Source of the DNA: Narthecium ossifragum
Taxonomy: Eukaryota; Streptophyta; Magnoliopsida; Dioscoreales; Nartheciaceae
Reading direction: 5' to 3'
Assembly (NCBI GenBank): GCA_963920575.1
Contig: OY986965.1
Location: forward strand, 17,438,957 to 17,502,956
Length of the DNA: 64,000 nt
Below are positions 1-11,483 of this stretch, one piece after another; positions within the stretch are counted from its first letter, which is position 1, and each line of letters begins with the position of its first letter. The translations under genes and the position numbers were made by a program. The notes beneath the pieces are model-generated. The model ran no database searches. It saw only the letters and a list, made by a program, of their open reading frames with translations, and was not told where the DNA came from.

Positions 1-383
1 CCCCCATCACCCCTCGAATCCTCTTTGCAATGACTGAAGCAATGATTTTGTAACACATTACACAAACTGATCGGGCGGTAGTCCTTGATCTTTCATTGAT
101 TGTTTACCTTTGGGATCAGTGAAACAAAAGTGACATTCCATCCTGGAGGTAGATGAGCTGTGACATAGAACTTTTAGATCGAGTGAAGAAGATCAGAGCC
201 CAATATATCCCAGAACTTCAAGAAAAACTCGATGGGTAGCCCATCGGGGCCGGCACATCTATCTTTTCCCATGGCTTTCATTACTTCAAGAACCTCTGCT
301 TCTGAGACCTCTTCAATCAGAGCCCCATGATGCACTTCTGCCAGCACTGGTAACTCCGGCAAGGCTAGATCGTAAGAATTTTC
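1..383 (-). pseudogene. LINE reverse-transcriptase fragment
   Basis: On the minus strand this encodes the start of a non-LTR (LINE) reverse-transcriptase domain. The block GPDGLPIEFFLKFW matches the conserved plant LINE segment usually read as GPDGFPxEFFxKFW. After a frame change it continues with SLIPK and then RPISLCNV/CYKIIASVIAKRI, also typical of LINE RT. The frame breaks between these blocks, and the catalytic FADD region would lie beyond the left edge of the window. It is joined in frame to a copia gag at about position 383, so this is a truncated relic and not an active element. The family call rests on several recognised motifs. The junction position is approximate. Confidence 0.7.
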
Positions 384-977
384 ATCAATGTACAGCTTAG
401 TTAAATCTTTAGCTTCTTCGATTGCTATCACCTTGGGATCCCATGTCTTAGGTAGACACCTAAGGATCTTTCTTACCATCTCATCATTAGAATAACTTTT
501 ACTAAGAGAATCAAGAACATTTATAATATCGGTAAAGCGAGTAAACATTTCATTTATATTCTCATCATCCTTCATAGAGAATAGCTCATAATCATTAAGA
601 AACATGCTCATCTTAGACTCCTTAACCCGGCTTGTTCTCTCATAGGTAACTTCAAGTTTTTCCCATATTTCCTTAGCCGTTTTACATGTAGAAATTCTAT
701 TGAATTCATTAGGGCTAAGGGCACAAAATAGAAAGTTTTTAGCCTTGGCATTTACTTGAAGTTTCCTAAAATCAGTAGGAGTATATTCATTCTTAGTTTT
801 TGGAACTTCTTTTCCCTCAATGATTTTTAAAGGGATCGAATCTCCATCTTCTATTATCATTCTTGCAACATAGTCCATAAATAGAATGAAATTTTCCATT
901 TTGGTTTTCCAATAGGTGTAATTTGTTCCATTAAAGTAGGGTGGCCTATTGGTAGATTGTCCCTCTATGATTTCCAT
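384..977 (-). pseudogene. gag: Ty1/copia gag, N-terminal part
   Basis: The ATG at 977 starts a gag-like protein of about 198 residues, beginning MEIIEGQSTNRPPYFNG and containing YTYWKTKME. That is the standard opening of plant copia gag proteins (the DUF4219/UBN2 region), which package the element RNA. The middle part, with AKEIWEKLEVTYE and the later LRCLPKTWDPKV, fits the UBN2 domain. It is cut off before the zinc knuckle, where LINE sequence follows in the same frame. Protease, integrase and RT are not present to the left inside the window. The start is supported by its place about 50 bp downstream of an initiator-Met primer site and the LTR. Confidence 0.82.
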
Positions 978-1026
978 CTTGATTTAGGATCCTCTAAGGG
1001 CTGTTACACCACAAAAATAGAGACCT

Positions 1027-1039
1027 AGCTCTGATACCA
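1027..1039 (-). other. Primer binding site, initiator tRNA-Met type
   Basis: Read on the minus strand this is TGGTATCAGAGCT, the usual plant copia primer site complementary to the 3' end of initiator tRNA-Met. It lies two bases inside the LTR end at 1042 and upstream of the gag ATG, which fixes the element orientation. Confidence 0.8.
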
Positions 1040-1041
1040 AT

Positions 1042-2150
1042 TGAAGCTCTAAGAGGGGGGTTTATCTTAGAACGTGTACAATAAAATCAATTATGGAAAT
1101 CTAAATAGGAGGAGTCTAATTAAATCATATGCTTGCTAAAGATAAGAGCAGATAATATATTTGAGCAAGGGATATGAGATGAGAATTTAGAGAGATTGCA
1201 CTAGAATTTTTATAGTGGCTCGGCCAACCTTGCCTACGTCCACTTCACTCAAGGGCCTACTTGAGGTTCCACTACTTGCAAGACCTCTTACAAGTTGCCC
1301 ACCAAGCTTCCGAGTGCTTGGCAACCTATCCACCAAGCCTACGGGTGCTTGGCAACCTAACAATCTCTCTAATATCTCTCTAGGATATTTCTCTCAAAGT
1401 TTACTTCACACTTGAAGTAGTTTTACAAAGATTTAGCTCACTAATAAGAGATAGAAACTTGCTAGAATCTGATTACAATAATCCCTTAGCTCCCCCTAAA
1501 TCCTAGGCAAGTTTGTTGCACTTTCCCTTTTATAGCTGAGCTTCAAACCCCTCCAAATAGCCTCCCAATGGCTATTTTCTTCTCCTGCAACGGCTCTTTA
1601 ACGACTCTTTTCTGGACTGGCAGTCGATCGTCGCATCGTCCGTGACATCGTCCGCCAGGTTCTTCTTGAGCCACAGTTGATCCACACATCGTCCATCAAG
1701 CTTAACGGTCGACCGTCGCATCGACCGTGACATCGTCTGTCAGGCTCTGTTGCGAAAATCTCCTCTCAGGGTCGATACCTCATTCAACCGTCGCTCCTCT
1801 GAGTCATGGTCACATAGGCCACGGTCGATCGGTGCTCACATCGACTGTCAGCCTATTTTTCCAAGAACATCTTCCATGGTCGATCCACGCATCAACCGCT
1901 ATACCCCACGGTCGATCCATGCATCGTCCGTAGCATCGACCGTCAGTACAAAAACACATCAAATATGATTTTAATGCTTTCCAATTTGAGGGATAATATT
2001 ATTAAACCAATGCTTTATCATCAAATATATATTGACATCATCGAAACAATATTAGGGCTAACATCTTCATCTTGATCATCTGATATATCTGGGCTTAACT
2101 TTGATCGAATATCCCTATCCGTCTAATAGGATGTACTGGATCTTATACAA
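1042..2150 (-). mobile_element. Copia 5' LTR, outer end uncertain
   Basis: The inner LTR end starts TGAAGCTCT on the plus strand, next to the primer site. The sequence has the look of a Tork/Angela-like copia LTR and leader, with a segment around 1215-1345 containing GTGGCTCGGCCAACCTTGCC and repeated TGCCCACCAAGC/TGCTTGGCAACC. The U3 side carries the GGTCGATC array listed separately. I could not find an unambiguous outer CA end or a target duplication, so the right boundary is an estimate. Confidence 0.55.
1622..1950. repeat. GGTCGATC / ATCGACCGT inverted-motif array
   Basis: Degenerate copies of GGTCGATC, CATCGACCGT and CATCGTCCGT recur through this stretch in alternating orientation. Neighbouring copies can pair as short stems. 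A closely similar array occurs at 45.6-45.9 kb inside a gypsy LTR, although the two host elements belong to different superfamilies. Confidence 0.7.
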
Positions 2151-2610
2151 TAGATAGCCCTACTTAACCTTTTTAAAGGTGATTAGCCCACAAACACGCA
2201 GTTCTAGTTAGTTTTGCAATCTCATTGTAATTATGAATCCCTAATCCATTCACATCCCTATCGTAGCAACCCAACCCGAGCTCGCAGCTACCTACTCCAG
2301 CTAACCCAAGCCGTGGTTGCGCCTCCTTCCCCCTCCGACTTGCTCTCCATCGCCACCCAACCCCAGTGGAAAAAAACAAATCCCCAGCTCCATGAACCTG
2401 GCCAACCCTCAAATCCGAGCGCCTCCATTTATTCCGGCAATTCCCTCAGAACCCATCATCTCCATCAACTCCGGTGACCCACGTGCTCGATCTCCTTCCT
2501 CCTGATGACCCCGCTTCACCCCGACCTAGTCCAACATTATCGCGACCTCTGTAACCCTCCTCATTGTTGAGATCCATCCTGAACTTCCCTCTCCTTCCCC
2601 ACAGCCGACG
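2151..2610. other. Unassigned sequence left of the solo LTR
   Basis: The first part is AT-rich. The second part, from about 2260, is C-rich and can be read as short proline/serine-rich frames that I do not recognise. It is the left flank of the target of the solo LTR at 2611 and continues at 5712. No gene is supported here. Confidence 0.4.
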
Positions 2611-5304
2611 TGTCACGCCCCGACCCAGAAAACCCATCCAGATCAAGGCGTGAACCACCTAAACCTGTTTACAACATCAATAGGCACACAAATAAATAAC
2701 TGCTATGAATTTAAACCATCTACTCCTCCAGTTCATAAAAATTTGGCAGAATCTCCCTTATAATTATAACACAAGAAACCTGTACATTTTATAATTTTTA
2801 CAACTTCAGTATCATTACATTAAAGAATGTTATAACATCTCTCAAATACAACTGAATTAATACTCATACCAATCTGTTCTTGGATACCTAAGATTATACA
2901 TCAATTATTACATCATTGATTAAAACTGTAAGTTAACTATAGAAGAACTCCTCGAAGCTCCAAGTCCTCGATCACCTCGAAATATCACGCCATTTTCTAG
3001 AAGAACACCCTAAAGAAGGAACTGCATCGACCTGCATCGCCGATGCAGCCCAGGTAGGGTGAGCAACAATGACCAGTAGGGTTCTACACTACATCGCACA
3101 GAAAGGAAGGGAAACTGCAACTGTCTTGTTCTCCGCCTAAGCCTAAGGTATGTCAAGGGCCCCAAGACCCCGTCGATTCCCGAGGGCTCCTCTCCAGGTC
3201 CCACTCTCACCCAAGAACAAATGAGAGGAAACAAAGACTACGGGCTCCTGTCCAGGTACCACCCTGTCCAGTCATACCATCTCTCGCGGGGACATATGTC
3301 AGGGACATCGACAACCATCCTTAGCGCTTGGCCTCGGAGATCCGACACGACCTCTACACCTCAATAACTATATAATATTCCAGTCCGACTACCTAATAAT
3401 CCTCGAATGATATCAAATATAATCATTGATGACAATCACGTCCTAATCCTCGACTACCCAAACCTCTGTCCTAAGGGTAGATCCGGGCTACCCGAGAACC
3501 CCGGATCGGCGATCAAATCCATCGCCTACCACCTAGCCTGAATGCTTCTCATGCAAGCAAATGCATGCAATGCTCATGCACACAGAAATACATAAATATA
3601 AACATGCAACAGTATGACATCACAACATACAGGGCTAGGCATAGCCTACAGCTTGCCAAAGGGGTCTAAAGTAGTTACAGATCTATCTACCACAACAACG
3701 GCAACACAGGCTGTAAACGAACATCTCAATTCAAATTTTGGCATTACGACGGCATCACCAGCCGTCAACCGCAATTTCTACAAAGGGGCACACCCCCCAG
3801 CCGCACAATTACAACAATCAACTACGAATACAATATACATCAACTAGGGCACACCTTCGGCCCATTTAATTATCTAAATATCCCAAGGGGCATGACTCCC
3901 TTGGTTCAACCACAAGCCTCACCTAGGGCTTAGATACATAAATGTATGCAATACATGTATAGATAGCATTCTACCAAAAATTACATGGATACTAAACATA
4001 TTTCATAATCAATTGCTAATTAAGCTAGAAGATTAGCAACATAAATAACCGTGTAGAAAATCGAGGGATTAATCTCCCAAAACTTATCAAATCATCATGT
4101 ATCTACCGAATACTGCTAAGAACGTTAATACAGGATAGTAGATGAATTAGACAAGTTATAATTGATTAATCATGCTTTAATTATATATAGTTGATAAGAT
4201 TAGGGTATAACCTAGGCTTCACTATGTCCATCCAATTAATGTGAAACTTAGCATACATGCTCATTAATGGTTCTCAATACGCATGTCCGAAATACAATTC
4301 AAACGGACGAATGAAAATAGATGAAAACCATGTATTTCGGTCTAGGGCCAAAAGCGATGAAATCTCATCGAATTGACGTCAAACTTGAAATCAAACTTGA
4401 TCATGAACTCAATTGCATATTAGGAATGTCATTTCCAAGAATTGGATCTAATAGATGGCTAATTTCCACTTAACTAATTGACTAATTTATTAATTCTTGT
4501 TTCGCAGCAGTTTAGGAAAATATTCGCCAAACATCGTATATAAAACCAAAAATCATGAAATCAGTGGTAATGGAAAGTAGATTCGATGATCTACAACTTT
4601 CATCCTGAGAGTTACTAGAGATCATGCTCACACATCTCAGAAATCGAGCTGGAAACTGATTGTTCATCGAAGAACAGAGCACTCAAAGAAATCCGGGAAA
4701 AACATGTTAAAAACCAGATAAAACCCAAATCAAATCGCATGAATCTTCAATCCATTACTAAGCATGCTTAGGGGGACTAATTAGCACAAAGAAATCAACA
4801 AAGAATCAAACCAAACCCTAGATCTAGCCTAACCCAAAGGTGTAGGTAGAAACCCTATACCTTCACACGCTAATCCACTGCTAATCCACCTTGATCCGCC
4901 ATCCTCTATTGACGCCGCCGTCTCCAGCTCGCCGGAGGGCCGCCTGGAGTCGCTGGGAGTCCACCGGGTACTCCCTTACCCACAACCGTCGCCAGAGAAG
5001 AAGGAAGATATGGGGAGAAGAGCCACCGTGGGAAGGGAAGGAAGGAGTAGGCCCTCGCCGCCGCCGCCACCTCCATATCGCTGGGAGTCCGTCGTTCACG
5101 CACGACGGGAAGAGAAGGGAAGAAGAGGGAAGACGAGGCCGCATGGTTTCGGGGGAAAGGAGAGGACGAGGAGAGCTCGGGAGGGACGTGGTCGGCGGTG
5201 ATGGCGAAGAAGCTCCGGAGGAGGGGAGAGGGCCGGCGCGGTCGCGAGCGGAGGAGAAGAAAGGAGGAAAAACAAGAAAGGTCGGGCACGGGGGAGAAGA
5301 AAAG

Positions 5305-5357
<53 letters not shown>

Positions 5358-5706
5358 GGTTTAGCAACTTAAGTGGCTAAACCGACCTAGTCTAGCCAGT
5401 TTAATCGGACCGAGTCCGACTAAACCCCAAATTGTGATATCTCTTCGCAATCTCGTCCGGATCTGTTGATCCCGAACACTCCTACTGGGTCTATTCAATC
5501 ACATACATCAATCAAGCCTGTGTGTGCACTACGCAGGTGTGAAACCGACCATCAATCAAGCCTCTTCTATCTTTACCAAATTGCCCCTGGGGTCCAAAAG
5601 TAGCAATGCGGTCAACCGATCGCAAACCAAGGCCAACTGAGCCAAACCACAAAACCAGACTCTCGACCCAACGCGGTCGGACCAGGTTGGAGGACGGGTT
5701 CTCACA
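2611..5706 (-). mobile_element. Solo gypsy LTR, 3.1 kb, TSD CGACG
   Basis: The segment starts TGTCACGCCCCGACCC and ends GGGTTCTCACA. It is flanked by perfect CGACG copies at 2606-2610 and 5707-5711. Its ends match the chromovirus-type LTRs elsewhere in the window in minus orientation, and its left end is most like the LTR of the chromovirus at 41.6 kb. No internal coding sequence is present, so it is a solo LTR, presumably left by recombination between two LTRs of one element. The right part contains a purine-rich leader tract with a (GA)n run. The long overlapping frames at 4.9-5.4 kb are products of that tract and not genes. Confidence 0.87.
5309..5354. repeat. (GA)n microsatellite
   Basis: About 23 uninterrupted GA units lie within the purine-rich leader part of the solo LTR. 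Confidence 0.95.
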
Positions 5707-5711
5707 CGACG

Positions 5712-6640
5712 CCGCTACCGCCCTTAACCGGCCATTTCCGGCCTTCCAATCCCCACTGAATTTGGATACCCGGCATCCTCTCGACCTCTCCGCCTTCGTT
5801 TCCCAACGAGATCCGTCGGTCCCGGCCCTTCCCATTCTCGATGTTCATCTTACCCGATGAGTAGATCACGTGCGTGATCTCACAGTCGGATCTGAGCAAT
5901 CCAAACCGCATCAGACAGCAGTCAATATTTTCTCTTTTCAAAACAACGGAAGGAAAACAACTTGTACCATCAAAATTCAGTATAACCATAATATTTGAAA
6001 ATGTACTTATGTAACCGTATAACATTGGAGTTGCAACTTGTGAATGTATGAACAAGTACAACTTTCAAAATATGTGCCTATTCATTTTTCACTTTTTTAT
6101 TCTCTTTTCACTTTTCAATTTTGTCTTTTGTCGTTTCTCTTTTCAAGATAAAACAAAAAATAGAATACAGAAAACATATGAAAACGTGTGAATCAATTTG
6201 TAAACCTTAGAATTCTAAATTTCTCTTTTATGTCATTTGGACTAGGGTTCTATCATCTGAAAGCTAGACAAAGATATTCATCAAATTAAAACGTGAAAAT
6301 TGAAGGGGAAGAAGCCGGAATCGAAGCATACCTCTTGTTTAGGCATTTTTGACCAATGATCCGAGTAGCTTGGTTGAGAAAAGCAGCAAAATGAAGCTCG
6401 TGAGGCGTCGTGTGGTGAAGAAAATGCCTCTTTTCGGTTGAAATCAAATGAAATCGTCCGTGAAATCCTTTGATTGCAGTATTGTTCTTATTTTGGGAAT
6501 TTTTTTAATTTATGAAGGTGATCGGGCAGGCGGGGTGTTTTAGCCTGGGTTTTTTTAACAAGGGGTATTACGGTCATAATTTCAACTATTTGGGCTTAAC
6601 ACCACAAAATAATTAACATAATAAGTTTGTTGTTTGGGCT
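5712..6640. other. Unassigned sequence, mostly non-coding
   Basis: To about 5850 this is the C-rich right half of the sequence interrupted by the solo LTR. From about 5900 it is AT-rich with T/C-rich runs near 6080-6140. I see no gene, RNA or recognisable domain. Confidence 0.4.
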
Positions 6641-6955
6641 TGTGGGGACTCGTACCTCTATACCTGATTCGACTGCCTAGGTCGGACTCGTCGGCTCGGT
6701 TGGCCTTGTTTCATGTCGAGTGTGATTGTGGGATCGCTTTGCTCTTTATAACTCTAGGGGCATTTTGGTAATTTACCGTTGCGGAATTGGATTTCACACG
6801 TATTAGTGCACACACAACCATATGGATGATGCATGTGGTTTTTAAATCCAAATCTAATCCTTTAATGACATCGTTATGCCATTAATCATCCTTATAACCC
6901 CCAATACCTTGGATGGTCGACAATGTGGCGCCATCTAATATAAACAGATGCCTCT
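6641..6955 (+). mobile_element. Truncated gypsy LTR fragment
   Basis: It starts TGTGGGGACTCGTACC and contains the ordered blocks GGTAATTTACC, TTTCACACG and GTGCACACACAACC. These match the first 150-200 bp of the plus-oriented gypsy LTRs at 15,727 and 34,847 (TGTGAGGACCCG, GGTAAATTATGCC, TTTCACACCCGCG, GTGCACACAC). The remainder of the LTR is not recognisable, so this is probably a diverged, 3'-truncated copy. The right limit is a guess. Confidence 0.45.
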
Positions 6956-6965
6956 CTTTAGATAC

Positions 6966-7165
6966 TGTTTGGGTGCAGGATAGACTATTCCGAGTTTAGA
7001 GAGGATATGGATTAGTATGTTGGGATAAGTAGTGGGATAAAGTTATTCCACTTGTGGTATTTGGTTGAAAATTAGGGATAAATAAGTAGTGATTACTTGG
7101 GATAACGAAATGGTGTTTCGATGGAAAAGGTGGAATAGGAATAGGGATTGGAGAGGTTTGGAAAG
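6966..7165. mobile_element. MITE-like fragment, copy 1
   Basis: It begins TGTTTGGGTGCAGGATAG followed by ACTATTCCGAGTTT, closely matching a stretch at about 11,562-11,588. It is rich in GGGATAA and GGAATAGG words typical of small non-autonomous DNA transposons. I could not define both ends, so the class (hAT or PIF type) is unknown. Confidence 0.35.
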
Positions 7166-8575
7166 TAAATTCTAAATAGGCCTTTGTATTGGATATATTG
7201 GGGATTTAATTAAAAATATTATTGATGAGAATGCAAAATGTCATATTTTTCTCCTTTAATGCTTAGTCTTCTGTACTTAGTTTCTAAATTTACTCATTAT
7301 TCTTATATTTTGATTTAGGATGCAACTGGAGGCTTCAAGTGCAAAACAAAGCTGATTGGGCAATTCTGGACAACACTTAGTAATCTGGGAATCACTTCTT
7401 CATCCGAGCTTTGATTAGAATAATTCAAGATGTTCTGGAACGGAAAGAAAGAGCTCTACAACTTTTGTGTTTTGAATTCTGAGATATTCTGGTTGCATCA
7501 AGACAGAAAAATAGAAGAAGTTGTTGAACCTACCCTATTGACGATCTGAGACATTCATGAACCTGCAATTCTAGTACGGGTTAGGATGGGGTTTATTTCT
7601 GGAAGATCCCAGATCTGGGGCACGAGAATCCCAGCTGGAACCACCACCTCTCTTACTTTTATTAGGACTTTATTTGATAATAACCTTCCCTTAATTAGTT
7701 AGATTGGCATAATGTTAAAAGAGGATATTATGGAGACTTTTGGACAGTGGCTGGGAGACTTGGTAGGCCAATGGGAGAGCAATAGGAAAGAAAGGGAGAA
7801 GAGACAGCCGGTAGGAGATATCTCTCTCTCACGCACGTTTCTCCTTAACCTTTTATTTTGGTTTTATTCATGACCCTGTGTGGCTAAACTTTGAGACTTG
7901 GTCGAAGGAAACGGAAGCCTTGGAATCATAAAACTGTGACATCTAATTTGTTTTCATTGTTCAATTTATACCTTGAGTATTGGATGGTCTTCTGCGATTA
8001 TATTCATGATTCTCTTGTTTAATTGCTAGGAGGTCTGCTAGTTGATTATTCATTGCAATCTACTGCTAGGTTAAACATCAAATCTGTAATTATTGGATCC
8101 CTCTAATCTATGAAGCAACTGAGATCTATTGATTTGCTGCGCCAGAGATTATTAGATCTTAAGAAGAACATTCAACTAAATTAAATATAACCGCTTGTGT
8201 TTTTGTTATTTAGCTTCATCAATCTTTCTGATTCTTAAGGCTGCTACTAGATTAAACCTTCAACACTTGTCTGGGGTTATTTAGTAGTTAGGGTTAATTA
8301 GATTGCATGTTTCCTAATTAACTATGACTAAAGAGAGATACGAAAATAATTCGAACGGTGAATATTAAAGGTGTGGATTGATATATACCTGCATCGATGA
8401 GCAGTTGTTAGATTCCGCTGGTGGATGTTGACTTAGACCAAAGCTTGTTCTCTTAATTAACTTCAACTCGTTATACCTAACCCTCCCCATCTTTGTTTAT
8501 AAAGCACAAAACTAGGTTAGACACTACTCGTGGGAACGATCATTACTCGCACTACTACATTTATTCTAAGGAGTA
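7166..8575 (+). mobile_element. Probable LTR-retrotransposon remnant
   Basis: There is no coding potential. The right end, around 8530-8562, reads like the end of many plant Ty3/gypsy LTR or leader regions: GTGGGAACGATCATTACTCG followed by CACTACTACA. Upstream are polyadenylation-like AT-rich stretches and pyrimidine-rich CTCTCTCTC near 7820. No terminal pair or target duplication was found, so both the identity and the limits are tentative. Confidence 0.33.
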
Positions 8576-9189
8576 CTGGTTTTATTTTTGATTGCCTGTG
8601 TTAACACATCAATAATAATATATATATAATATTCACCATGACTTTCATACTTAATAATATTATAATACATATAATTAATAATATTATAATGCATATATTC
8701 ACCTTGACTTATTCCGAGTTTTATTCCAACCCCTGAAATAAAGCTTTTTGGCTGCGATTTCAGATTTTGTGCAATCAATTACATGATTGGTTGCACCACT
8801 CCCGCAACCAATTTTGGTTGTAATAAATCCCCAAAACACCGGCTAACCCATTTTTTCCTATTCCACTATTAAATTAAGTTTTCGTTATTTGTACGTAAAA
8901 CCATGTAAAGTTTATACTATTATATTATTACATAAAATAGAGGGTGGTTATATTATAATAAAGTATAATATTACCACTCCACCCGTTTTGTTCAACGCCT
9001 CCACTGACGAATCCCTCTCCTATCGACGCCCACTTATTTGCCATCTCCGGCAGACGCCCGCTCCTCTACTATCATCGACATCGATGCCCACACGTCTTCC
9101 ACCGGATTGTATGCCTTGGCGGTGTTGAAGGTGTTCTTATCGGCGTCGTGGCCGCCGCCGACGTACACGCGGACTTCACCTATGGCGGA
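8576..9189. other. AT-rich spacer with a short GC-rich block
   Basis: This holds alternating AT-rich stretches (8620-8700 and 8890-8970) and a GC-rich block at 8990-9180 with no recognisable protein. It also contains the left copy of a 45-bp repeat discussed separately. No gene is supported. Confidence 0.4.
8827..8871 (+). repeat. 45-bp direct repeat, left copy
   Basis: A sequence of about 45 bp containing TCCCCAAAACACCGGCTAAC and CTATTCCACTA recurs in direct orientation at about 11,484-11,530 with few differences. The palindromic element described below lies between the two copies. Confidence 0.75.
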
Positions 9190-9477
9190 CATGAAGAAGG
9201 ATCGTATCGCCACATGTCATAGTATGGTGACATGGCATGGTCATACATATCAATGCATCCCCGTCCAGACCCACTTATATTAATATAATAATATTATTTT
9301 AATATATATTATTAAAATAATATAAAATAAATAAATGTTTACATGATATGGACCAATCATAATATGACATGTGGACCTACTTATATTAATATTTTTTTAT
9401 AATAACATATTAATAATACTATTTAATACAGTACGCACATGAAAATGTTTCTACGCGCGCAAAAGTTTTTATACGCT

Positions 9478-9669
9478 TATAAAAACGCATACAAAAATGT
9501 TTATGAGCTCACAAAAATATTTGTACATAGAAAAAAAACACGCACAAAAAATGTTACCACACACGTAAAATTTTTTATACCGTCATAAAAATATTTGCAT
9601 ATGTTTTTAGAAGCGCATAAAAAAGTCTACACGCGTAAAAACATTTTCTTACGTGTAGTGTATTAAATA
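9478..9669 (+). repeat. 192-bp direct repeat, left copy
   Basis: This 192-bp segment starts TATAAAAACGCAT and ends GTGTATTAAATA. It abuts the left end of the TIR element at 9671. The copy at 10,967-11,158 has the same length, roughly 88-90 percent identity by eye, and abuts the other end. Confidence 0.8.
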
Positions 9670-9670
9670 G

Positions 9671-10966
9671 GGCCAAATTACACTTTGATACCCTATTGTT
9701 TCATGAATTAGCATTCTGTACCCTCATCTTCCAAAATCACATGAAACTTACCATATAGTTTCAAAACCTGGCAATTTAGTCCGAGTGGTCAAATGCTGTT
9801 AGGATGACTCACGGAAAACCGGTCCTGTGACACGCATGTGACTGGCCAAATTACACTTTAATTCCCTGTAGTTTCATGGATTACGATTCTAGTACCATCA
9901 TCTTCCAAAAATCACATAAAACTACCTATAGTTTCAAAACCTGCAATTTAGTTAGGGTCGTCAAACGCTGTTAGAATGAGTCATGGAAAACCAGTCACGT
10001 GACACGCATGTGACCGATTTTCATACATACATGACCGGCGAGGAGGCGGCGGAGAAGGTGGTGGTGGTGGTGGACGACTCGTCGTCAACAAATAAAGGAA
10101 GCCAAGTGTCTCATCTACAGACCCAACTCCCCGTCGCCCCAATCCAACTCACCGCCACTCCTCTTTTAGCCACCACCACCTCCTCCAACGCCGTCCGCTC
10201 CACCCCTAGACCTCAGTGAGCCCCCTCAACTTGAGGCACTACACCAATTGTTTCTCATTGTTCTTGTTCCTCCTCTACCTCCTCATTGCCGCTGCCGCCA
10301 TTTTCTTCTTTAGCCATCCAAGTCCTCCTTGACCCGGACACGTGCAAGGCGAGGACAGAGCGTCGGGTGCTCCAGTACTGGCTCCCCCTAGTAGCCGGCA
10401 CAATGACGCTCTCGATGGTCCCCACCTTCACATGGTAGAAGGCGGTCCGCTCATTCCCTTAGTTCATGGTGACATTCGTCATACCAGCTTTGTCGCCATT
10501 GCCTCCATTGTCGTCACCATGAGCATCGCTGGGCTCCGCTGAAACCCCATTGCCGCCTTCACCTTGGGAGTCGCCAGTGTACACTGAAGCAGTTTCGCTC
10601 CCAGTGAATGGGTGAAAACTAGTCACATGCATATCACATGATCAGTTTTTCATGACTCAGCCTAGCGGCTTTTGACGACCCAGACTAAATTGTCGGGTTT
10701 TGAAACTATAGGGTAGGTTTATATGATTTTCGAAGATGAGGGTACTAGAATGCTAATCCATGAAATTATAGGGTATCAAAGTATAATTTGGTCGGTCACA
10801 TGCGTGTCACGTGACCGGTTTTTCGTGACTCATCCTAACGGGGTTTGACGACCCGAATTAAATTGTCAGGTTTTGAAACTATATGGTAATTTTATGTGAT
10901 TTTGGAAGATGAGGGTACAAGAATGTTAATCCATGAAACTATAGGGTATCAAAGTGTAATTTGGCC
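9671..10966. mobile_element. TIR transposon, possibly Pack-MULE-like
   Basis: Both ends show the inverted terminus GGCCAAATTACACTTTGATA. Each terminal region is about 345 bp and consists of two tandem units of about 173 bp: left 9671-9843 and 9844-10,016, right 10,622-10,793 and 10,794-10,966 (inverted). The outer and inner units share the same landmarks, such as CCCTCATCTTCCAAAATCAC and GTTTCAAAACCTG. The interior is GC-rich and unlike the termini. There is no transposase frame, so the element is non-autonomous. Long TIRs around gene-like GC-rich sequence recall Pack-MULEs, but I see no standard 8-11 bp target duplication. Confidence 0.65.
10017..10621. other. GC-rich, possibly captured sequence inside the TIR element
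   Basis: The interior differs in composition from the AT-rich TIRs, with CCACC, GCCGCC and GGTGGTGG runs. Frames on both strands are short: 78 residues from 9983 and 66 from 10,342 on the plus strand. None shows a recognisable domain. It may be a mutated fragment of a host gene picked up by the transposon, but I cannot name the source. Confidence 0.35.
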
Positions 10967-11158
10967 AATAAAAACGTGTACAAAAATGTTTATGGGTTCA
11001 CAAAAATATTTGTACGTAGAAAAACAAACACGTACAAAAAATGTTACTACACACGTGAAATTTTTTATACCGTCACAAAAATATTTTCATGCATTTTTAG
11101 AAGCGCATAAAAAGTCTAAGCGCGTAAAAACATTTTACTACACGTAGTGTATTAAATA
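10967..11158 (+). repeat. 192-bp direct repeat, right copy
   Basis: This is the right partner of 9478-9669. It starts AATAAAAACGTGT immediately after the TIR terminus TTGGCC and ends GTGTATTAAATA, after which the right foldback arm continues. Confidence 0.8.
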
Positions 11159-11483
11159 ATATCAATAATATGTTGTTATAATAAAATATTAATATAAGTG
11201 GGTTCCACATGCCACATTTCATACCATGATTTGTCCACAAAATATAAAAAACTATTATTTTTATATTATTTTAATCATATATATTAAAATAATAATATAA
11301 GTGGCATAGATTGGATGACTATGCCATATCATCTTGACACCTGACATGGCTCATTCCATACTCCATCCGAGGGCAATTTTAAAATAAATATTTTTATATC
11401 TTGTCTTGCATGAAATGTCAATTTTTTTTTACTCGGTGCGGATAGAAATAGGAATAGAAATTGGTCGGGGATAGGATAAATCG

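Larger units (their letters stand above)
9190..11375. mobile_element. Palindromic (foldback-like) element
   Basis: Two outer arms are inverted copies of each other. Left-arm blocks at 9275-9340 (CACTTATATTAATATAAT) and 9370-9425 (GTGGACCTACTTATATTAAT) reappear inverted at 11,255-11,305 and 11,170-11,205. The more distal parts, with ACATGGCATGGTCAT on the left and GACTATGCCATATCAT on the right, are weaker matches. The core at 9415-9669 is itself a hairpin: it starts TATTTAATAC and ends GTATTAAATA. A TIR element sits inside. No transposase is present, so this is a non-autonomous DNA element of unknown superfamily. Confidence 0.6.

Noticed and set aside
4881..5380. Frames of up to 157 residues near 5 kb
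   Set aside because: They lie inside a solo LTR leader with a (GA)n repeat and overlap on both strands.
5863..5880. Short inverted repeat AGATCACGTGCGTGATCT as a regulatory site
   Set aside because: A single 8-bp stem with an incidental CACGTG; no gene nearby for it to control.
9983..10542. Host gene at 10 kb
   Set aside because: The GC-rich frames are short, lack domains and sit inside a TIR element; at best a captured fragment.
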